Part shown: positions 16,301 to 24,134 of the stretch, piece after piece | How the letters are laid out: each line of letters opens with the position of its first letter | How positions within the stretch are numbered: the first letter of the stretch is position 1 | From: Phyllobacteriaceae bacterium UBA1940 | Lineage (GTDB): Bacteria > Pseudomonadota > Alphaproteobacteria > Rhizobiales > Rhizobiaceae | Reading direction: 5' to 3' | Length of the DNA: 28,088 bases | Assembly (NCBI GenBank): GCA_002336975.1 | Contig: DDFA01000101.1 | Coordinates: forward strand, 1-28,088 | Translations under genes and position numbers: made by a program | The notes under the pieces: model-generated | Seen by the model: the letters and a program-made list of their open reading frames with translations, nothing else | Databases searched by the model: none | Told to the model about the DNA's origin: nothing

Positions 16301-17251
16301 TCAGCCGCGCGTCCGTCGCGCCGCCAGCAGGCCGAGATAATACATGGCGATGTTGGAGGCGACGATGGCGGTGATGTCGGCATGGTCGTAGGCCGGCGCG
16401 ACCTCGACCACATCGGCGCCGACCATGTCGAGCCCGCCGAGTAGCCGCAGCACCGACAGCATCCTGGCGGACGAGGGGCCGCCGGCGACCGGCGTGCCGG
16501 TGCCCGGCGCGAACGCCGGATCGAGGCAGTCGATATCGAAGGTCACATAGGTCCTGCGGCCGCCGGTGCGCGCGACGATCGCCTCGGCGATCTCGGCGGC
16601 GCGCATCTCCTCGACGTCGTAACCATGGAGGATGGTGATGCCGCAATCGGTCGGCGCATGCGTCCGGATGCCGATCTGGATCGAGGTTTCGGGATCGACG
16701 ACGCCCTCGCGCACCGCGCGCAGCACAAACGAGCCGTGGTCGATGCGCTTGCCGTCGTCGTCCCAGGTGTCCTGGTGGGCGTCGAACTGCACCAGCGACA
16801 GCGGCCCGTATTGGGCGGCGTGGGCTTTCAGGATCGGCCAGGTGACGAAATGGTCGCCGCCCAGCGTTAGCAGGAATGCGCCGTCGCGGATCAGCTTCGC
16901 CGCCTCGCGCTCGATGATGGCCGGGGTCCTGTTGTGATTGCCGCTGTCGAGCAGGCAGTCGCCATAGTCGACCACCTTGAGCGTCTGCAGGAACTCGTCG
17001 GCGAACGGATATTGGGCGTCATTGTCCATGATGGCCGATGCCCGCCGGATCGCCTGCGGCCCGAACCGCGCGCCGGGCCGGTTGGTGACGGCGGCGTCGA
17101 AGGGGACGCCCCACACGACCGCGTCGGCGCCCTTGACCGACTTGGAATATTTGCGCCGCATGAACGACAGCGCCCCGGCATAGGTCGGCTCATAGGCCGA
17201 ACCCGCCAGCGCGCGCGCGGTAAATGCGTTGTCGATCGTCTTGCCGGCCAT
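16301..17251 (-). CDS. speB: Ureohydrolase, agmatinase-like
   Basis: A 316-residue member of the arginase/agmatinase family, which hydrolyses a guanidino compound to urea and an amine. All six manganese ligands are visible: GGDH with His134, DAHQD with Asp157, His159 and Asp161, and DIDCLDPAFAPG with Asp239 and Asp241. The N-terminal part (NRPGARFGPQAIRRAS) fits agmatinases and guanidinobutyrases better than arginases. The ATG at 17251 is chosen because GAGGAA lies six bases upstream; the frame stays open for 34 more codons with no ribosome-binding site. Agmatine is the likely substrate, giving putrescine, but 4-guanidinobutyrate cannot be excluded. It lies downstream of the rpsI terminator, so it probably has its own promoter. 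Confidence 0.85.
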   Translation of the reverse strand: MAGKTIDNAFTARALAGSAYEPTYAGALSFMRRKYSKSVKGADAVVWGVPFDAAVTNRPGARFGPQAIRRASAIMDNDAQYPFADEFLQTLKVVDYGDCLLDSGNHNRTPAIIEREAAKLIRDGAFLLTLGGDHFVTWPILKAHAAQYGPLSLVQFDAHQDTWDDDGKRIDHGSFVLRAVREGVVDPETSIQIGIRTHAPTDCGITILHGYDVEEMRAAEIAEAIVARTGGRRTYVTFDIDCLDPAFAPGTGTPVAGGPSSARMLSVLRLLGGLDMVGADVVEVAPAYDHADITAIVASNIAMYYLGLLAARRTRG

Positions 17252-17373
17252 GTCGCGTTCCTCGATGGCGTCGAGATATCGTCCCCGCCTTGCGCGATGC
17301 AAGCGATAATTCGGGCCCGTGGCGGGCCATGTCGCGGAATAGCGTCGGCGCACCGCTCGGCGCCGCGACCAAT

Positions 17374-17400
17374 AAAAAAGCCGCCCGGAGGCGGCTTTTT
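17374..17400 (-). terminator. Strong intrinsic terminator of rplM-rpsI
   Basis: The stem gccgcc/ggcggc (17380-17385 and 17390-17395) has a four-base loop and is flanked by an A-run and a T-run, so the hairpin works on both strands. On the minus strand it follows the rpsI stop by about 35 bases. Confidence 0.9.
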
Positions 17401-17434
17401 CGAGATCGGGTCGTCCTGGCGGACGGCTCGAATA

Positions 17435-17908
17435 TCAGCGCTTCGAGAACTGGAACGAGCGACGGGCCTTGGCCTTGCCGTACTTCTTGCGTTCCACCGT
17501 GCGCGAGTCGCGGGTGAGGAAGCCGCCCTTCTTCAGAACCGAGCGCAGGGCCGGCTCGAAATAGGTCAGCGCCTTGGAAATGCCGTGGCGCACCGCGCCG
17601 GCCTGGCCCGACAGGCCGCCGCCCTGGACGGTGACGACGATGTCGTACTGGCCGTTGCGGTTGGCCGCCACGATCGGCTGCTGCAGGATCATCTGCAGGA
17701 CGGGCCGCGCGAAATAGGCGTTAAAATCCTTGTCGTTGACGACGATCTTGCCGGAGCCCGGCTTGACCCAGACGCGGGCGATGGCGTCCTTGCGCTTGCC
17801 GGTGGCGTAGGCTCGGCCGTTCTTGTCCAGCTTCTGGACGTGAATCGGCGCGGCGGCCGGGGCGTCAGCCGTCGTGTTCAACTGTGCGAGTGCGCTCAAA
17901 TCGGCCAT
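17435..17908 (-). CDS. rpsI: 30S ribosomal protein S9
   Basis: A 157-residue S9 protein. The core begins [20 protein letters not shown] and carries the RNA-binding C terminus [16 protein letters not shown], whose last residues reach the P-site tRNA. The first ~30 residues are an Ala/Pro-rich extension common in alphaproteobacteria. Its ATG shares one base with the rplM stop codon (TAATG), so translation is coupled to L13. The operon ends at the hairpin at 17374-17400. Confidence 0.97.
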   Translation of the reverse strand: MADLSALAQLNTTADAPAAAPIHVQKLDKNGRAYATGKRKDAIARVWVKPGSGKIVVNDKDFNAYFARPVLQMILQQPIVAANRNGQYDIVVTVQGGGLSGQAGAVRHGISKALTYFEPALRSVLKKGGFLTRDSRTVERKKYGKAKARRSFQFSKR

Positions 17909-18372
17909 TATGCGACCCTCTTGTTCTTGCGGTTCATGGCGCCGACGTCGAGCGTCACCGGCTGCTGGGCTTCGTGCGGGTGCTCGGCGCCCGCATAGAC
18001 CTTGAGGTTCTTCATCTGGCGGCGGCCAAGTGGCCCGCGCGGGATCATGCGCTCAACCGCCTTTTCGACGACGCGCTCGGGGAACCGGCCTTCGAGCAAC
18101 TGGCGCGCGGTGCGCTCCTTGATGCCGCCGGGATGGCCGGTGTGCCAGTAATAGACCTTGTCGGTGAATTTCTTGCCGGTGAAGGCGACCTTGTCGGCAT
18201 TGATGACGATGACATTGTCGCCGTCGTCGACATGGGGAGTGAAGGTGGGCTTGTTCTTGCCGCGCAGGATATTGGCGACGATGGAGGCGAGGCGGCCGAC
18301 GACGAGACCTTCGGCGTCGATGAGCACCCACTTCTTCGTCACTTCCGCAGGCTTCTGCGAGAATGTGGACAT
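17908..18372 (-). CDS. rplM: 50S ribosomal protein L13
   Basis: A 154-residue L13, which binds 23S rRNA early in large-subunit assembly. Recognisable segments are [51 protein letters not shown] and [21 protein letters not shown] start it at ATG 18372 ([15 protein letters not shown]), with a GAGAGAAG ribosome-binding site; an in-frame start 29 codons earlier is unlikely. It is first in the rplM-rpsI operon, about 117 bases downstream of a clear promoter. Confidence 0.97.
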   Translation of the reverse strand: MSTFSQKPAEVTKKWVLIDAEGLVVGRLASIVANILRGKNKPTFTPHVDDGDNVIVINADKVAFTGKKFTDKVYYWHTGHPGGIKERTARQLLEGRFPERVVEKAVERMIPRGPLGRRQMKNLKVYAGAEHPHEAQQPVTLDVGAMNRKNKRVA

Positions 18373-18495
18373 TGGACTTCTCTCGGGTTCGATCCCCGCC
18401 GTCGGGCAAAGCCTTTGGCCGGGCGTTTCTTGTTGCTTGCGTTGGGTCAGGCCCAACAATGAAAGGCGGCCCAGAGGACCGCGTTTCGAGGCTGG

Positions 18496-18524
18496 CTTAT
18501 AGGGCAGGGCGCAGAGGCGGTCAA
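18496..18524 (-). promoter_or_regulatory. Sigma-70-type promoter of rplM-rpsI
   Basis: On the minus strand TTGACC (18519-18524) and TATAAG (18496-18501) are separated by exactly 17 bases, matching the strong housekeeping promoters of rhizobial ribosomal operons. The predicted start leaves a leader of about 115-120 bases before rplM, long enough to hold an L13-type autoregulatory structure, though I cannot identify one. Confidence 0.75.
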
Positions 18525-18551
18525 GTCACCGGTTCAAGGCACTGCGCCGGA

Positions 18552-18596
18552 AAGATATGCAAAAACAATATCTTAGACTTGAGGTAATATTTTACC
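18552..18596. other. AT-rich double dyad downstream of the thioesterase gene
   Basis: Two dyads lie in an AT-rich patch: aagatat/atatctt (18552-18558 and 18568-18574) and ggtaa/ttacc (18583-18587 and 18592-18596). On the minus strand they sit directly behind the thioesterase stop and upstream of the rplM promoter. They could separate the two transcription units or form a binding site. Confidence 0.35.
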
Positions 18597-18599
18597 GCA

Positions 18600-19046
18600 T
18601 CATGAGCCTGGTTTCGGCGGGATCGAATAGGTGCCGGTTGCGTGGGCGATCGTTTGTCCGTTCTGGGTGATCTCGCAATCATAGACCATCAGCGAGCGGC
18701 CGAGCTTGAGAATCTTGCAGCGGCCGTCGACCGGCCCGGCGACCGCCTTGCGCATGAAATTGATGTTGATGTTGGTGGTCACCGACAAGGCGTCGGGCCC
18801 TGAATGGGACAGCACGCAGACATAGCCGCCGATGTCGGCAAGCGTGAACAGCGCCGGCCCCGAGACGGTGTCGCCGGGGCGCAGGTGGCGCTCGTCGGCA
18901 TCGAGCCGCACCGTGCAGCCGCCGGGAAACACCTCGACGGCGTGGTAGGAGCGGTGGTCGCGGTTGAGCTGCGGAAAGGCCTGGCCGATCAGCCGGTTGA
19001 CCTCTTCGGCGCCCATCACCGGCGTCAGTTCCCTGTGTTTGCTCAT
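18600..19046 (-). CDS. PaaI-family hotdog thioesterase
   Basis: A 148-residue protein with the hotdog fold of PaaI/YigI-type acyl-CoA thioesterases. The segment GDTVSGPALFTLADIGGYV holds the central helix, with Asp in the usual catalytic place; NININFMRKA and KILKLGRSLMVYDCEI form the following strands. It would hydrolyse acyl-CoA thioesters in the cytoplasm. The start is ATG 19046 (MSKHRELTPVMG). The frame is open far upstream, but that part is the antisense-frame shadow of the crotonase gene. The two genes are eight bases apart and clearly form an operon, suggesting a shared CoA-ester pathway. Confidence 0.85.
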   Translation of the reverse strand: MSKHRELTPVMGAEEVNRLIGQAFPQLNRDHRSYHAVEVFPGGCTVRLDADERHLRPGDTVSGPALFTLADIGGYVCVLSHSGPDALSVTTNININFMRKAVAGPVDGRCKILKLGRSLMVYDCEITQNGQTIAHATGTYSIPPKPGS

Positions 19047-19054
19047 CTGTTGCT

Positions 19055-19918
19055 TCACTTCGCTGCGTTGATCGGGCGGTTGTGCGTCCAGTCGAACGTG
19101 CCGAGGTCGCGCTCGCGCACCGCCTGCTTCCAGCCGACATCCTCGGCGCGGTGCTTGAAGTTCAGCCCTTCGGGCGAATGGCGGGTGATGCCATCGAAGA
19201 CGGTGGCGAACATCTGCGTCTGCTTCAGCCCCATCGCCTCGATCGCCTGGTTGACCACCAGCTTCTGCATCATCAGCTGGTTGACGGGAACCGTCGCCAT
19301 GCGCTCGGCGAGTTTTTCCACCTCGTTGTCGAGATCGGATCTTGGCACGGATTTGAGCACAAGCCCCATCTGCGCGGCTTCCGTTCCTTTGATCTTGTCG
19401 CCGGTGAACACCATGCGCTTGGCGCGTTCTGGCCCGAGGCGATAGACCCACATCGCTGTGGTCGGGCAGCCCCAGACGCGCACCGGCATGTAGCCGATCT
19501 CGCCCTCGTCCTCCATCACGATCATGTCGGCGCACAGCGCGATGTCGGAGCCGCCGGCGACCGCAAAGCCGTGCACCTTGGCGATGACAGGCCGATAGGA
19601 GCGCCACAGCGACATGAACAGCTCGGTGTTGCGCATCATGAAGGCATAATCCTTCATCGGGTCCCAGGGCATGTCCTGCGTCGCCGCATTGCCCGCGCCG
19701 CCGGACGCCTGGGCGTAGTAGGCGAGGTCATAGCCGGCGCAGAACGCCTTGCCGGCGCCCGACAGCACGATGACGTGAATGCCAGGATCGCCATTGGCGC
19801 GCGCCACGCAGTCGGCCAGTTCCACCGGCAGCTCGTCGTCGATCGCGTTCATCACCTCCGGACGGTTCAGCGTGATGCGCGCAATGCGTCCGTCCTTTTC
19901 ATAAGCGACTTTCGGCAT
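19055..19918 (-). CDS. Crotonase-family protein with an atypical active site
   Basis: A 287-residue enoyl-CoA hydratase/isomerase-superfamily protein. The CoA-binding part reads RITLNRPEVMNAI and GAGKAFCAGYDL, and the oxyanion-hole region RPVIAKVHGFAVAGGSDIAL. In canonical hydratases the last motif has GGGCE; here it is AGGSD with Asp125 instead of the first catalytic Glu. The second Glu (FGQPE in classic enzymes) is replaced by IGYMPVR. Hydration of a simple enoyl-CoA is therefore uncertain; isomerase, hydrolase or another crotonase reaction is possible. ATG at 19918 has a strong GGAGGG site. It is first in an operon with the thioesterase and divergent from a second crotonase. Confidence 0.85.
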   Translation of the reverse strand: MPKVAYEKDGRIARITLNRPEVMNAIDDELPVELADCVARANGDPGIHVIVLSGAGKAFCAGYDLAYYAQASGGAGNAATQDMPWDPMKDYAFMMRNTELFMSLWRSYRPVIAKVHGFAVAGGSDIALCADMIVMEDEGEIGYMPVRVWGCPTTAMWVYRLGPERAKRMVFTGDKIKGTEAAQMGLVLKSVPRSDLDNEVEKLAERMATVPVNQLMMQKLVVNQAIEAMGLKQTQMFATVFDGITRHSPEGLNFKHRAEDVGWKQAVRERDLGTFDWTHNRPINAAK

Positions 19919-20048
19919 GGTTCCCTCCGGCGCTGCAACCGTAATTTCCGTTTGCGTAAAGGTAAGGCAGGCGCAAGCGGCCTGTCCATCGCCGCCGGGC
20001 GTGCTATTTGTGGGAGACGAACGAACATATCGACGACGGAGACGGACA

Positions 20049-20864
20049 ATGGCGGAAATCCTGGCGATGCGGCGCGAACCCGAGGCTGGGCCGGTGATCG
20101 CCCGGCAGGAGGGCAAAGTGTTGCGGCTGACCCTCAACAACCCGCCGGCCAACGCCCTGTCGATGGAGACGATGCAGGCCATGCAGGCGGCGCTCGACGA
20201 GGCGGCGGCCGACCGATCGGTTCGCGTCATCGTCATCGCCGCGGCGGGAAAACTGTTTTCCGGCGGCCACGACCTCAAGCAGATGACGTCGCACCGCAAG
20301 GACGCCGACGGCGGAAAGGCCTATTTCGAGCAGACTTTTGCGACCTGCTCCAAAATGATGCTGGGCATCGTGCGTAGTCCAAAACCGGTGATCGCGGAGA
20401 TTGACGGGCTGGCCACCGCCGCCGGTTGCCAGCTGGTGGCGTCGTGCGATCTGGCGATCTGCTCCGACCAGTCGAAATTCGGCGTCAACGGCATCGATGT
20501 CGGCCTGTTCTGCACCACGCCGGGCGTGGCGCTGGCGCGCGGCCTAAAGCCGAAGCACGCCATGGAAATGCTGCTCACCGGCGAGATGATCGACGCGGTG
20601 GCGGCGCGCGAGATCGGCTTGGTCAACCGGGTGGTGCCGCGCGAATACCTGACTCAGGTTGTGATGAAATACGCGCAAGTCATTGCCGCCAAAGCGCCCG
20701 AGGCGGTGCGGCTGGGCAAGAAGGCGTTTTACGAACAGGCCGAAATGGGCCTGGCCGACGCCTACGACCACGCCTCGCGCGTCATCGTCGAAAATATGCT
20801 GAACTCCGATGCAATCGAAGGCATCGGCGCGTTCATCGAAAAGCGCAGGCCGGACTGGGACTGA
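20049..20864 (+). CDS. Crotonase-family protein, ECHDC3-like, lacking both catalytic Glu
   Basis: A 271-residue crotonase. Standard parts are VLRLTLNNPPANALSMET, GKLFSGGHDLKQM and KPVIAEIDGLATAAGCQLV. The two glutamates of enoyl-CoA hydratase are both missing: Gln128 stands in AAGCQ and Gly148 in FGVNGIDVG. This pattern fits the ECHDC3-like branch, whose members are often annotated as hydratases without proof. It should bind an acyl-CoA in the cytoplasm. ATG at 20049 has GGAG seven bases upstream; the frame is open upstream but without a site. Its TGA overlaps the ATG of the next gene (TGATG), starting a coupled three-gene unit. Confidence 0.85.
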   Translation: MAEILAMRREPEAGPVIARQEGKVLRLTLNNPPANALSMETMQAMQAALDEAAADRSVRVIVIAAAGKLFSGGHDLKQMTSHRKDADGGKAYFEQTFATCSKMMLGIVRSPKPVIAEIDGLATAAGCQLVASCDLAICSDQSKFGVNGIDVGLFCTTPGVALARGLKPKHAMEMLLTGEMIDAVAAREIGLVNRVVPREYLTQVVMKYAQVIAAKAPEAVRLGKKAFYEQAEMGLADAYDHASRVIVENMLNSDAIEGIGAFIEKRRPDWD

Positions 20865-21286
20865 TGCAGCCGCGTGTTTCGATCATCACCATCGCCGCCA
20901 ATGACGTGGAAAGACTGGCTGCATTTTACGAGGCCATGGGGCTGAAACGCCATCCGGGCTTTGGCGACGATGTCGAGTTCTTCCAGCTCGGCGGCGCGAT
21001 CCTGGCGCTGTTTCTCAGGGCCGATGCCGAGAAGGACGCGGGCGTCGAATTCGCGCAAGGGATCGGCAGGGTCTACCTCGCCTACAACACGCTGTCCGAC
21101 GCCGAAGTCGACGAGGTGCTGGCGCAAGCTCGAATGGCCGGCGGCCGCATCGTCAAGCCGGCGGGCAGGGCGTTCTGGGGCGGCTGGTACGGCTATTTCG
21201 CTGACCCCGAGGGGAATTTGTGGGAAGTGGCACACAACCCGGCCTTTCCCATCGACGCCGAAGGGCGCATAAGTCTGCCGAAATGA
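20864..21286 (+). CDS. VOC-family (glyoxalase/bleomycin resistance fold) protein
   Basis: A 140-residue vicinal-oxygen-chelate protein with two babab modules: VSIITIAANDVERLAAFYEA at the N terminus and GYFADPEGNLWEVAHNP near the C terminus. The terminal metal-ligand Glu (in LWEVA) is present, but the first strand lacks the usual His or Gln ligand, so metal-dependent catalysis is doubtful. Substrate unknown. Its start overlaps the crotonase stop and its stop overlaps the CoA-binding gene start (ATGA), so the three are translationally coupled. Confidence 0.85.
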   Translation: MQPRVSIITIAANDVERLAAFYEAMGLKRHPGFGDDVEFFQLGGAILALFLRADAEKDAGVEFAQGIGRVYLAYNTLSDAEVDEVLAQARMAGGRIVKPAGRAFWGGWYGYFADPEGNLWEVAHNPAFPIDAEGRISLPK

Positions 21287-21804
21287 ACCACGACACCTAC
21301 GACAATTCCTACATCTCCGGCATTTTGAACTCGGTGAAGACCGTCGCCATCGTCGGCGCCTCGGCCAACGACGTGCGGCCGAGCTTTTTTGTGACCAAAT
21401 ATCTGATCGACAAGGGCTATGAGGTCTTTCCGGTCAATCCGGGACATGCCGGCAAGGACATACTCAGCCGCATGACCTATGCGTCGCTGCGCGATATTCC
21501 CGTCGCCATCGACATGGTCGACATTTTTCGCGCCTCAAACGCAGTCCCGGCGATCGTCGACGACGTTCTGAAGCTTGATCCGCTGCCGAAGGTGATCTGG
21601 ATGCAGCTGACGGTGCGCCACGACGAGGCGGCGGCAAAGGCAGAAGCCGCGGGCATCAAGGTGGTGATGAACCGCTGCCCGAAAATTGAATATGCAAGGC
21701 TGTCGGGCGAGATCGGCTGGAACGGCGTCAACTCCAACACGATCAGTTCCAAGCGGCCGATCATGCGGCAGGGTTTTCAGAGTTTTGGCATCAGGGGAAA
21801 GTGA
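21283..21804 (+). CDS. CoA-binding domain protein (YccU-like)
   Basis: A 173-residue single-domain Rossmann protein of the CoA-binding family (N-terminal domain of succinyl-CoA synthetase alpha). The dinucleotide-type loop is TVAIVGASANDVRPSFFV, followed by GYEVFPVNPGHAGK, DIPVAIDMVDIFR and VIWMQLTVRHDEAA. The Cys in VVMNRCPKIEY near the C terminus is a conserved feature. The biochemical role of the family is unsettled. ATG at 21283 overlaps the previous stop by four bases. It lies upstream of the O-acetylhomoserine sulfhydrylase gene, an arrangement I remember from other Rhizobiales. Confidence 0.88.
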   Translation: MNHDTYDNSYISGILNSVKTVAIVGASANDVRPSFFVTKYLIDKGYEVFPVNPGHAGKDILSRMTYASLRDIPVAIDMVDIFRASNAVPAIVDDVLKLDPLPKVIWMQLTVRHDEAAAKAEAAGIKVVMNRCPKIEYARLSGEIGWNGVNSNTISSKRPIMRQGFQSFGIRGK

Positions 21805-21883
21805 CGGGCGGGGAGGCATCGACCCCCAAACGGCAGACGCTGGCAAAGCGACCGGATGAAGGGGCGACATTCGTCAAGCTGTC

Positions 21884-21954
21884 ACTGTCTGCCCAAGACA
21901 GTTCCAATTTGCTCTTTGGCGCGAATTTTGCCGTCGCCCGCCCCAAAATTCGCG
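21884..21954 (+). promoter_or_regulatory. Inverted repeats in the leader of the sulfhydrylase gene
   Basis: The 239-base gap before the methionine-pathway gene holds two inverted repeats. actgtct (21884-21890) and agacagt (21896-21902) form a 7-bp stem with a five-base loop. cgcgaatttt (21920-21929) and aaaattcgcg (21945-21954) form a perfect 10-bp pair with a 15-base loop. Neither has a T-run. They could be a weak terminator followed by a regulatory structure or operator. I looked for the SAM-II riboswitch pattern and did not find it. Confidence 0.45.
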
Positions 21955-22043
21955 TCCGCTTGGAAAAATCGTCTTTGCCTTGGCCGTCGGCTTCGCCAAT
22001 GATGGCTCACTTTTCAATCTGATCTGTTTTCCGGGAGTTTCTC

Positions 22044-23318
22044 ATGCCAGGTTTCGACACGCTCGCCATTCATGCCGGCGCAAAGCCCGATCCGGCCACC
22101 GGCGCGCGCGCCACGCCGATCTACCAGACCACAGCCTATGTGTTTGACGATGTCGACCACGCCGCCTCGCTGTTCGGGCTGAAAGCCTTCGGCAACATCT
22201 ACACCCGCATCATGAACCCGACGCAGGCCGTGCTCGAGGAGCGGGTGGCGGCGCTTGAGGGCGGCACCGCGGCGCTTGCGACCGCGTCCGGCCATGCGGC
22301 GCAACTGCTGGTGTTCCACACGCTGATGCGTCCGGGCGAGAATTTCATCGCCGGCAAGAAGCTTTACGGCGGTTCGATCAACCAGTTCGGCCACGCCTTC
22401 AAGAATTTCGGTTGGGAGGCGCGCTTCGCCGACACCGACGATCTGGCGGCGCTGGAAAAACTGATCGACGCCAAGACGCGCGCCATCTTTGTCGAGAGCC
22501 TCGCCAATCCCGGCGGCACGTTTGTCGACATCGAGGCGATCTCGAAGATCGCGCAAAGACACGGCCTGCCGCTGATCGTCGACAACACGATGGCCTCGCC
22601 CTATCTGGTGCGCCCCATCGAGCACGGCGCCGACATCGTGGTGCATTCGCTGACAAAATTCATCGGCGGCCACGGCAATTCCATGGGCGGCGTCATTGTC
22701 GACGGCGGCACGTTCGACTGGTCGAAATCGGGCAATTACCCGATGCTGTCGGCCCCGCGTCCCGAATATGGCGGCATGGTGCTGCATGAAACATTTGGCA
22801 ATTTCGCCTTCGCCATCGCCTGCCGGGTGCTTGGCCTGCGCGATTTCGGCCCGGCGATCGCGCCGTTCAACGCCTTCCTGATCCTGCAGGGCGTCGAGAC
22901 GCTGTCGCTGCGCATGGACCGCCACAATTCCAACGCGCTCGCCGTCGCCGAATGGCTGAAGAAGCAGCCGCAGGTGGCCTGGGTGTCCTATCCCGGCTTG
23001 AAGGACGATCCGAACCACAAGCTGCAGCAGAAATATTCGCCGAAAGGGGCGGGGGCGGTGTTCACCTTCGGCCTCAAGGGCGGCTTCGACGCCGGCGTCA
23101 AGGTTGTCGAGGGCGTCGAGATGCTGTCGCATCTGGCCAATATCGGCGACGTGCGGTCGCTGATCATACACCCGGCCTCGACCACACATCGCCAGTTGAG
23201 CGACGAGCAGAAGGCGGCCGCCGGCGCCGGCAATGACGTTGTGCGCCTGTCGATCGGCCTCGAAGACCTGGACGACATCATCGCCGACCTGAAACAGGCG
23301 CTGGCCAAGGCGGGTTGA
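22044..23318 (+). CDS. metY: O-acetylhomoserine sulfhydrylase (PLP-dependent)
   Basis: A 424-residue Cys/Met-metabolism PLP enzyme. It makes homocysteine from O-acetylhomoserine and sulfide by direct sulfhydrylation. Family marks are DTLAIHAGAKPDPATGARAT, YQTTAYVF, NIYTRIMNPTQAVLEERVA, the PLP-ring segment ASGHAAQ, and the Schiff-base Lys205 in HSLTKFIGGHG. The length of about 424 fits MetY-type sulfhydrylases rather than the ~390-residue cystathionine synthases. ATG at 22044 has GGGAG six bases upstream. A leader with inverted repeats precedes it and a small cupin gene follows after one base. Some annotators use metZ for this gene; O-succinylhomoserine as substrate is less likely but possible. 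Confidence 0.92.
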   Translation: MPGFDTLAIHAGAKPDPATGARATPIYQTTAYVFDDVDHAASLFGLKAFGNIYTRIMNPTQAVLEERVAALEGGTAALATASGHAAQLLVFHTLMRPGENFIAGKKLYGGSINQFGHAFKNFGWEARFADTDDLAALEKLIDAKTRAIFVESLANPGGTFVDIEAISKIAQRHGLPLIVDNTMASPYLVRPIEHGADIVVHSLTKFIGGHGNSMGGVIVDGGTFDWSKSGNYPMLSAPRPEYGGMVLHETFGNFAFAIACRVLGLRDFGPAIAPFNAFLILQGVETLSLRMDRHNSNALAVAEWLKKQPQVAWVSYPGLKDDPNHKLQQKYSPKGAGAVFTFGLKGGFDAGVKVVEGVEMLSHLANIGDVRSLIIHPASTTHRQLSDEQKAAAGAGNDVVRLSIGLEDLDDIIADLKQALAKAG

Positions 23319-23319
23319 G

Positions 23320-23667
23320 ATGGCGTCGGCGCTGTTTCAGCCGATCGGCCCGCTGGGCGAACCCGAAACCGGCGCTCCGAAACCGGAGCGCCTGTTGGCG
23401 GGCAATCCGACCTTCCGCAGCTGGAATGTCGAGGAGGCCGAGGGCGGCGTCTATGCCGGGGTGTGGGAGGCGACGCCGGGCAAATGGCGCATCGAATATG
23501 ACGAGTGGGAGTTCTGCCACATTCTCTCCGGCGTCTCGATCCTGTCCGAGGACGGCGGCGACGCCTTGACTGTGAAGGCGGGCGACAGTTTTGTGCTCAG
23601 GCCCGGCTTCAAGGGCAGCTGGGAAGTGATTGAAACGACTCGCAAAGAATATGTGATCAGGCTGTAG
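23320..23667 (+). CDS. Small cupin-domain protein (Cupin_3/DUF861-like)
   Basis: A 115-residue single cupin barrel. It carries the strand pattern YAGVWEATPGKWRIEYDEWE, FCHILSGVSILSEDGGD and VKAGDSFVLRPGFKGSWEV, typical of the DUF861 group. Of the usual metal ligands, Glu in DEWEFCHI and His are visible, so metal binding is possible. The ATG follows the metY stop with one base between, so it is co-transcribed and probably serves the same sulfur or amino-acid context. Catalytic role unknown. Confidence 0.82.
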   Translation: MASALFQPIGPLGEPETGAPKPERLLAGNPTFRSWNVEEAEGGVYAGVWEATPGKWRIEYDEWEFCHILSGVSILSEDGGDALTVKAGDSFVLRPGFKGSWEVIETTRKEYVIRL

Positions 23668-24134
23668 AGCGCGACGCGCCTTAGGCTCCGATGCTGCGGC
23701 GCGGCGATATTTGCTGCGCCGCCATAGTTCCCGTTATCCTGTCTGTCCACAGGCCCGGCGCGGTTGCGCCGGCGCGCAGGCGGGCATAGGCTCAACCCAT
23801 CTCAAGAGCAGACGGCGCCACCCGGACAGTGGACCACGCCTGGAAGCAAACTTGAGCCCCGCGATGTCAGGCGGACACCGGCGAAATCCGGCAGGTCGAT
23901 GGCGTCACAGTCCAGCGGGAACCATCGGAAGCGGTCTGGAACGCCAGGATGGAAAAGCTTGCGGTGTCCTCGCGGCACGGAGCTCGGTCAGGCAGGACGC
24001 GACTTGACGGAAGCGGAGTGCAGGGCCTTCAGGACCGGACCTGATCCCGGCGCCCCTCGCGGTGCTGCATGGAGACGGGAAACGGCTGAACAGGAAGGCG
24101 CGGGGAGCGATCCCGGCGCCTTTCTGTTGTTTGC
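23668..24134 (+). other. 467-bp region without a convincing gene; possible structured RNA or dispersed repeat
   Basis: No reading frame here has a ribosome-binding site or a composition like the neighbouring genes. The plus strand can form several GC-rich hairpins: gcggcgc/gcgccgc (23696-23702 and 23716-23722), a perfect 7-bp stem ccggcgc-ggtt-gcgccgg (23755-23772), and a terminator-like hairpin at 24095-24132. This suggests a plus-strand non-coding transcript ending just before the P450 gene. It could instead be a decayed gene or an intergenic repeat. One plus-strand frame (23764-24177) is open for 137 codons, but it runs into the P450 coding strand and looks non-protein (rich in R, G, S, P). 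I do not recognise RNase P RNA, tmRNA, 6S or SRP RNA in it. Confidence 0.35.
24095..24132 (+). terminator. Terminator-like hairpin
   Basis: aaggcgc (24095-24101) pairs with gcgcctt (24116-24122) across an interval that can itself pair partly (gggga/tcccg). The plus strand continues tctgttgttt. On the minus strand it lies about 12 bases past the P450 stop and could also end that transcript, with a weaker T content. Confidence 0.6.

Noticed and set aside
18600..19607. A 335-codon frame that would fuse an N-terminal extension to the thioesterase
   Set aside because: The extension is an off-frame reading of the crotonase gene; the thioesterase fold is complete from ATG 19046.
21805..22043. SAM-II riboswitch before the sulfhydrylase gene
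   Set aside because: The expected conserved pseudoknot sequence pattern was not found by eye; only unrelated inverted repeats are present.
23668..24134. RNase P RNA, tmRNA, 6S RNA or SRP RNA
   Set aside because: Conserved cores such as the GAGGAAAGTCC/ACAGA pair of RNase P RNA or the tmRNA tag region are absent.
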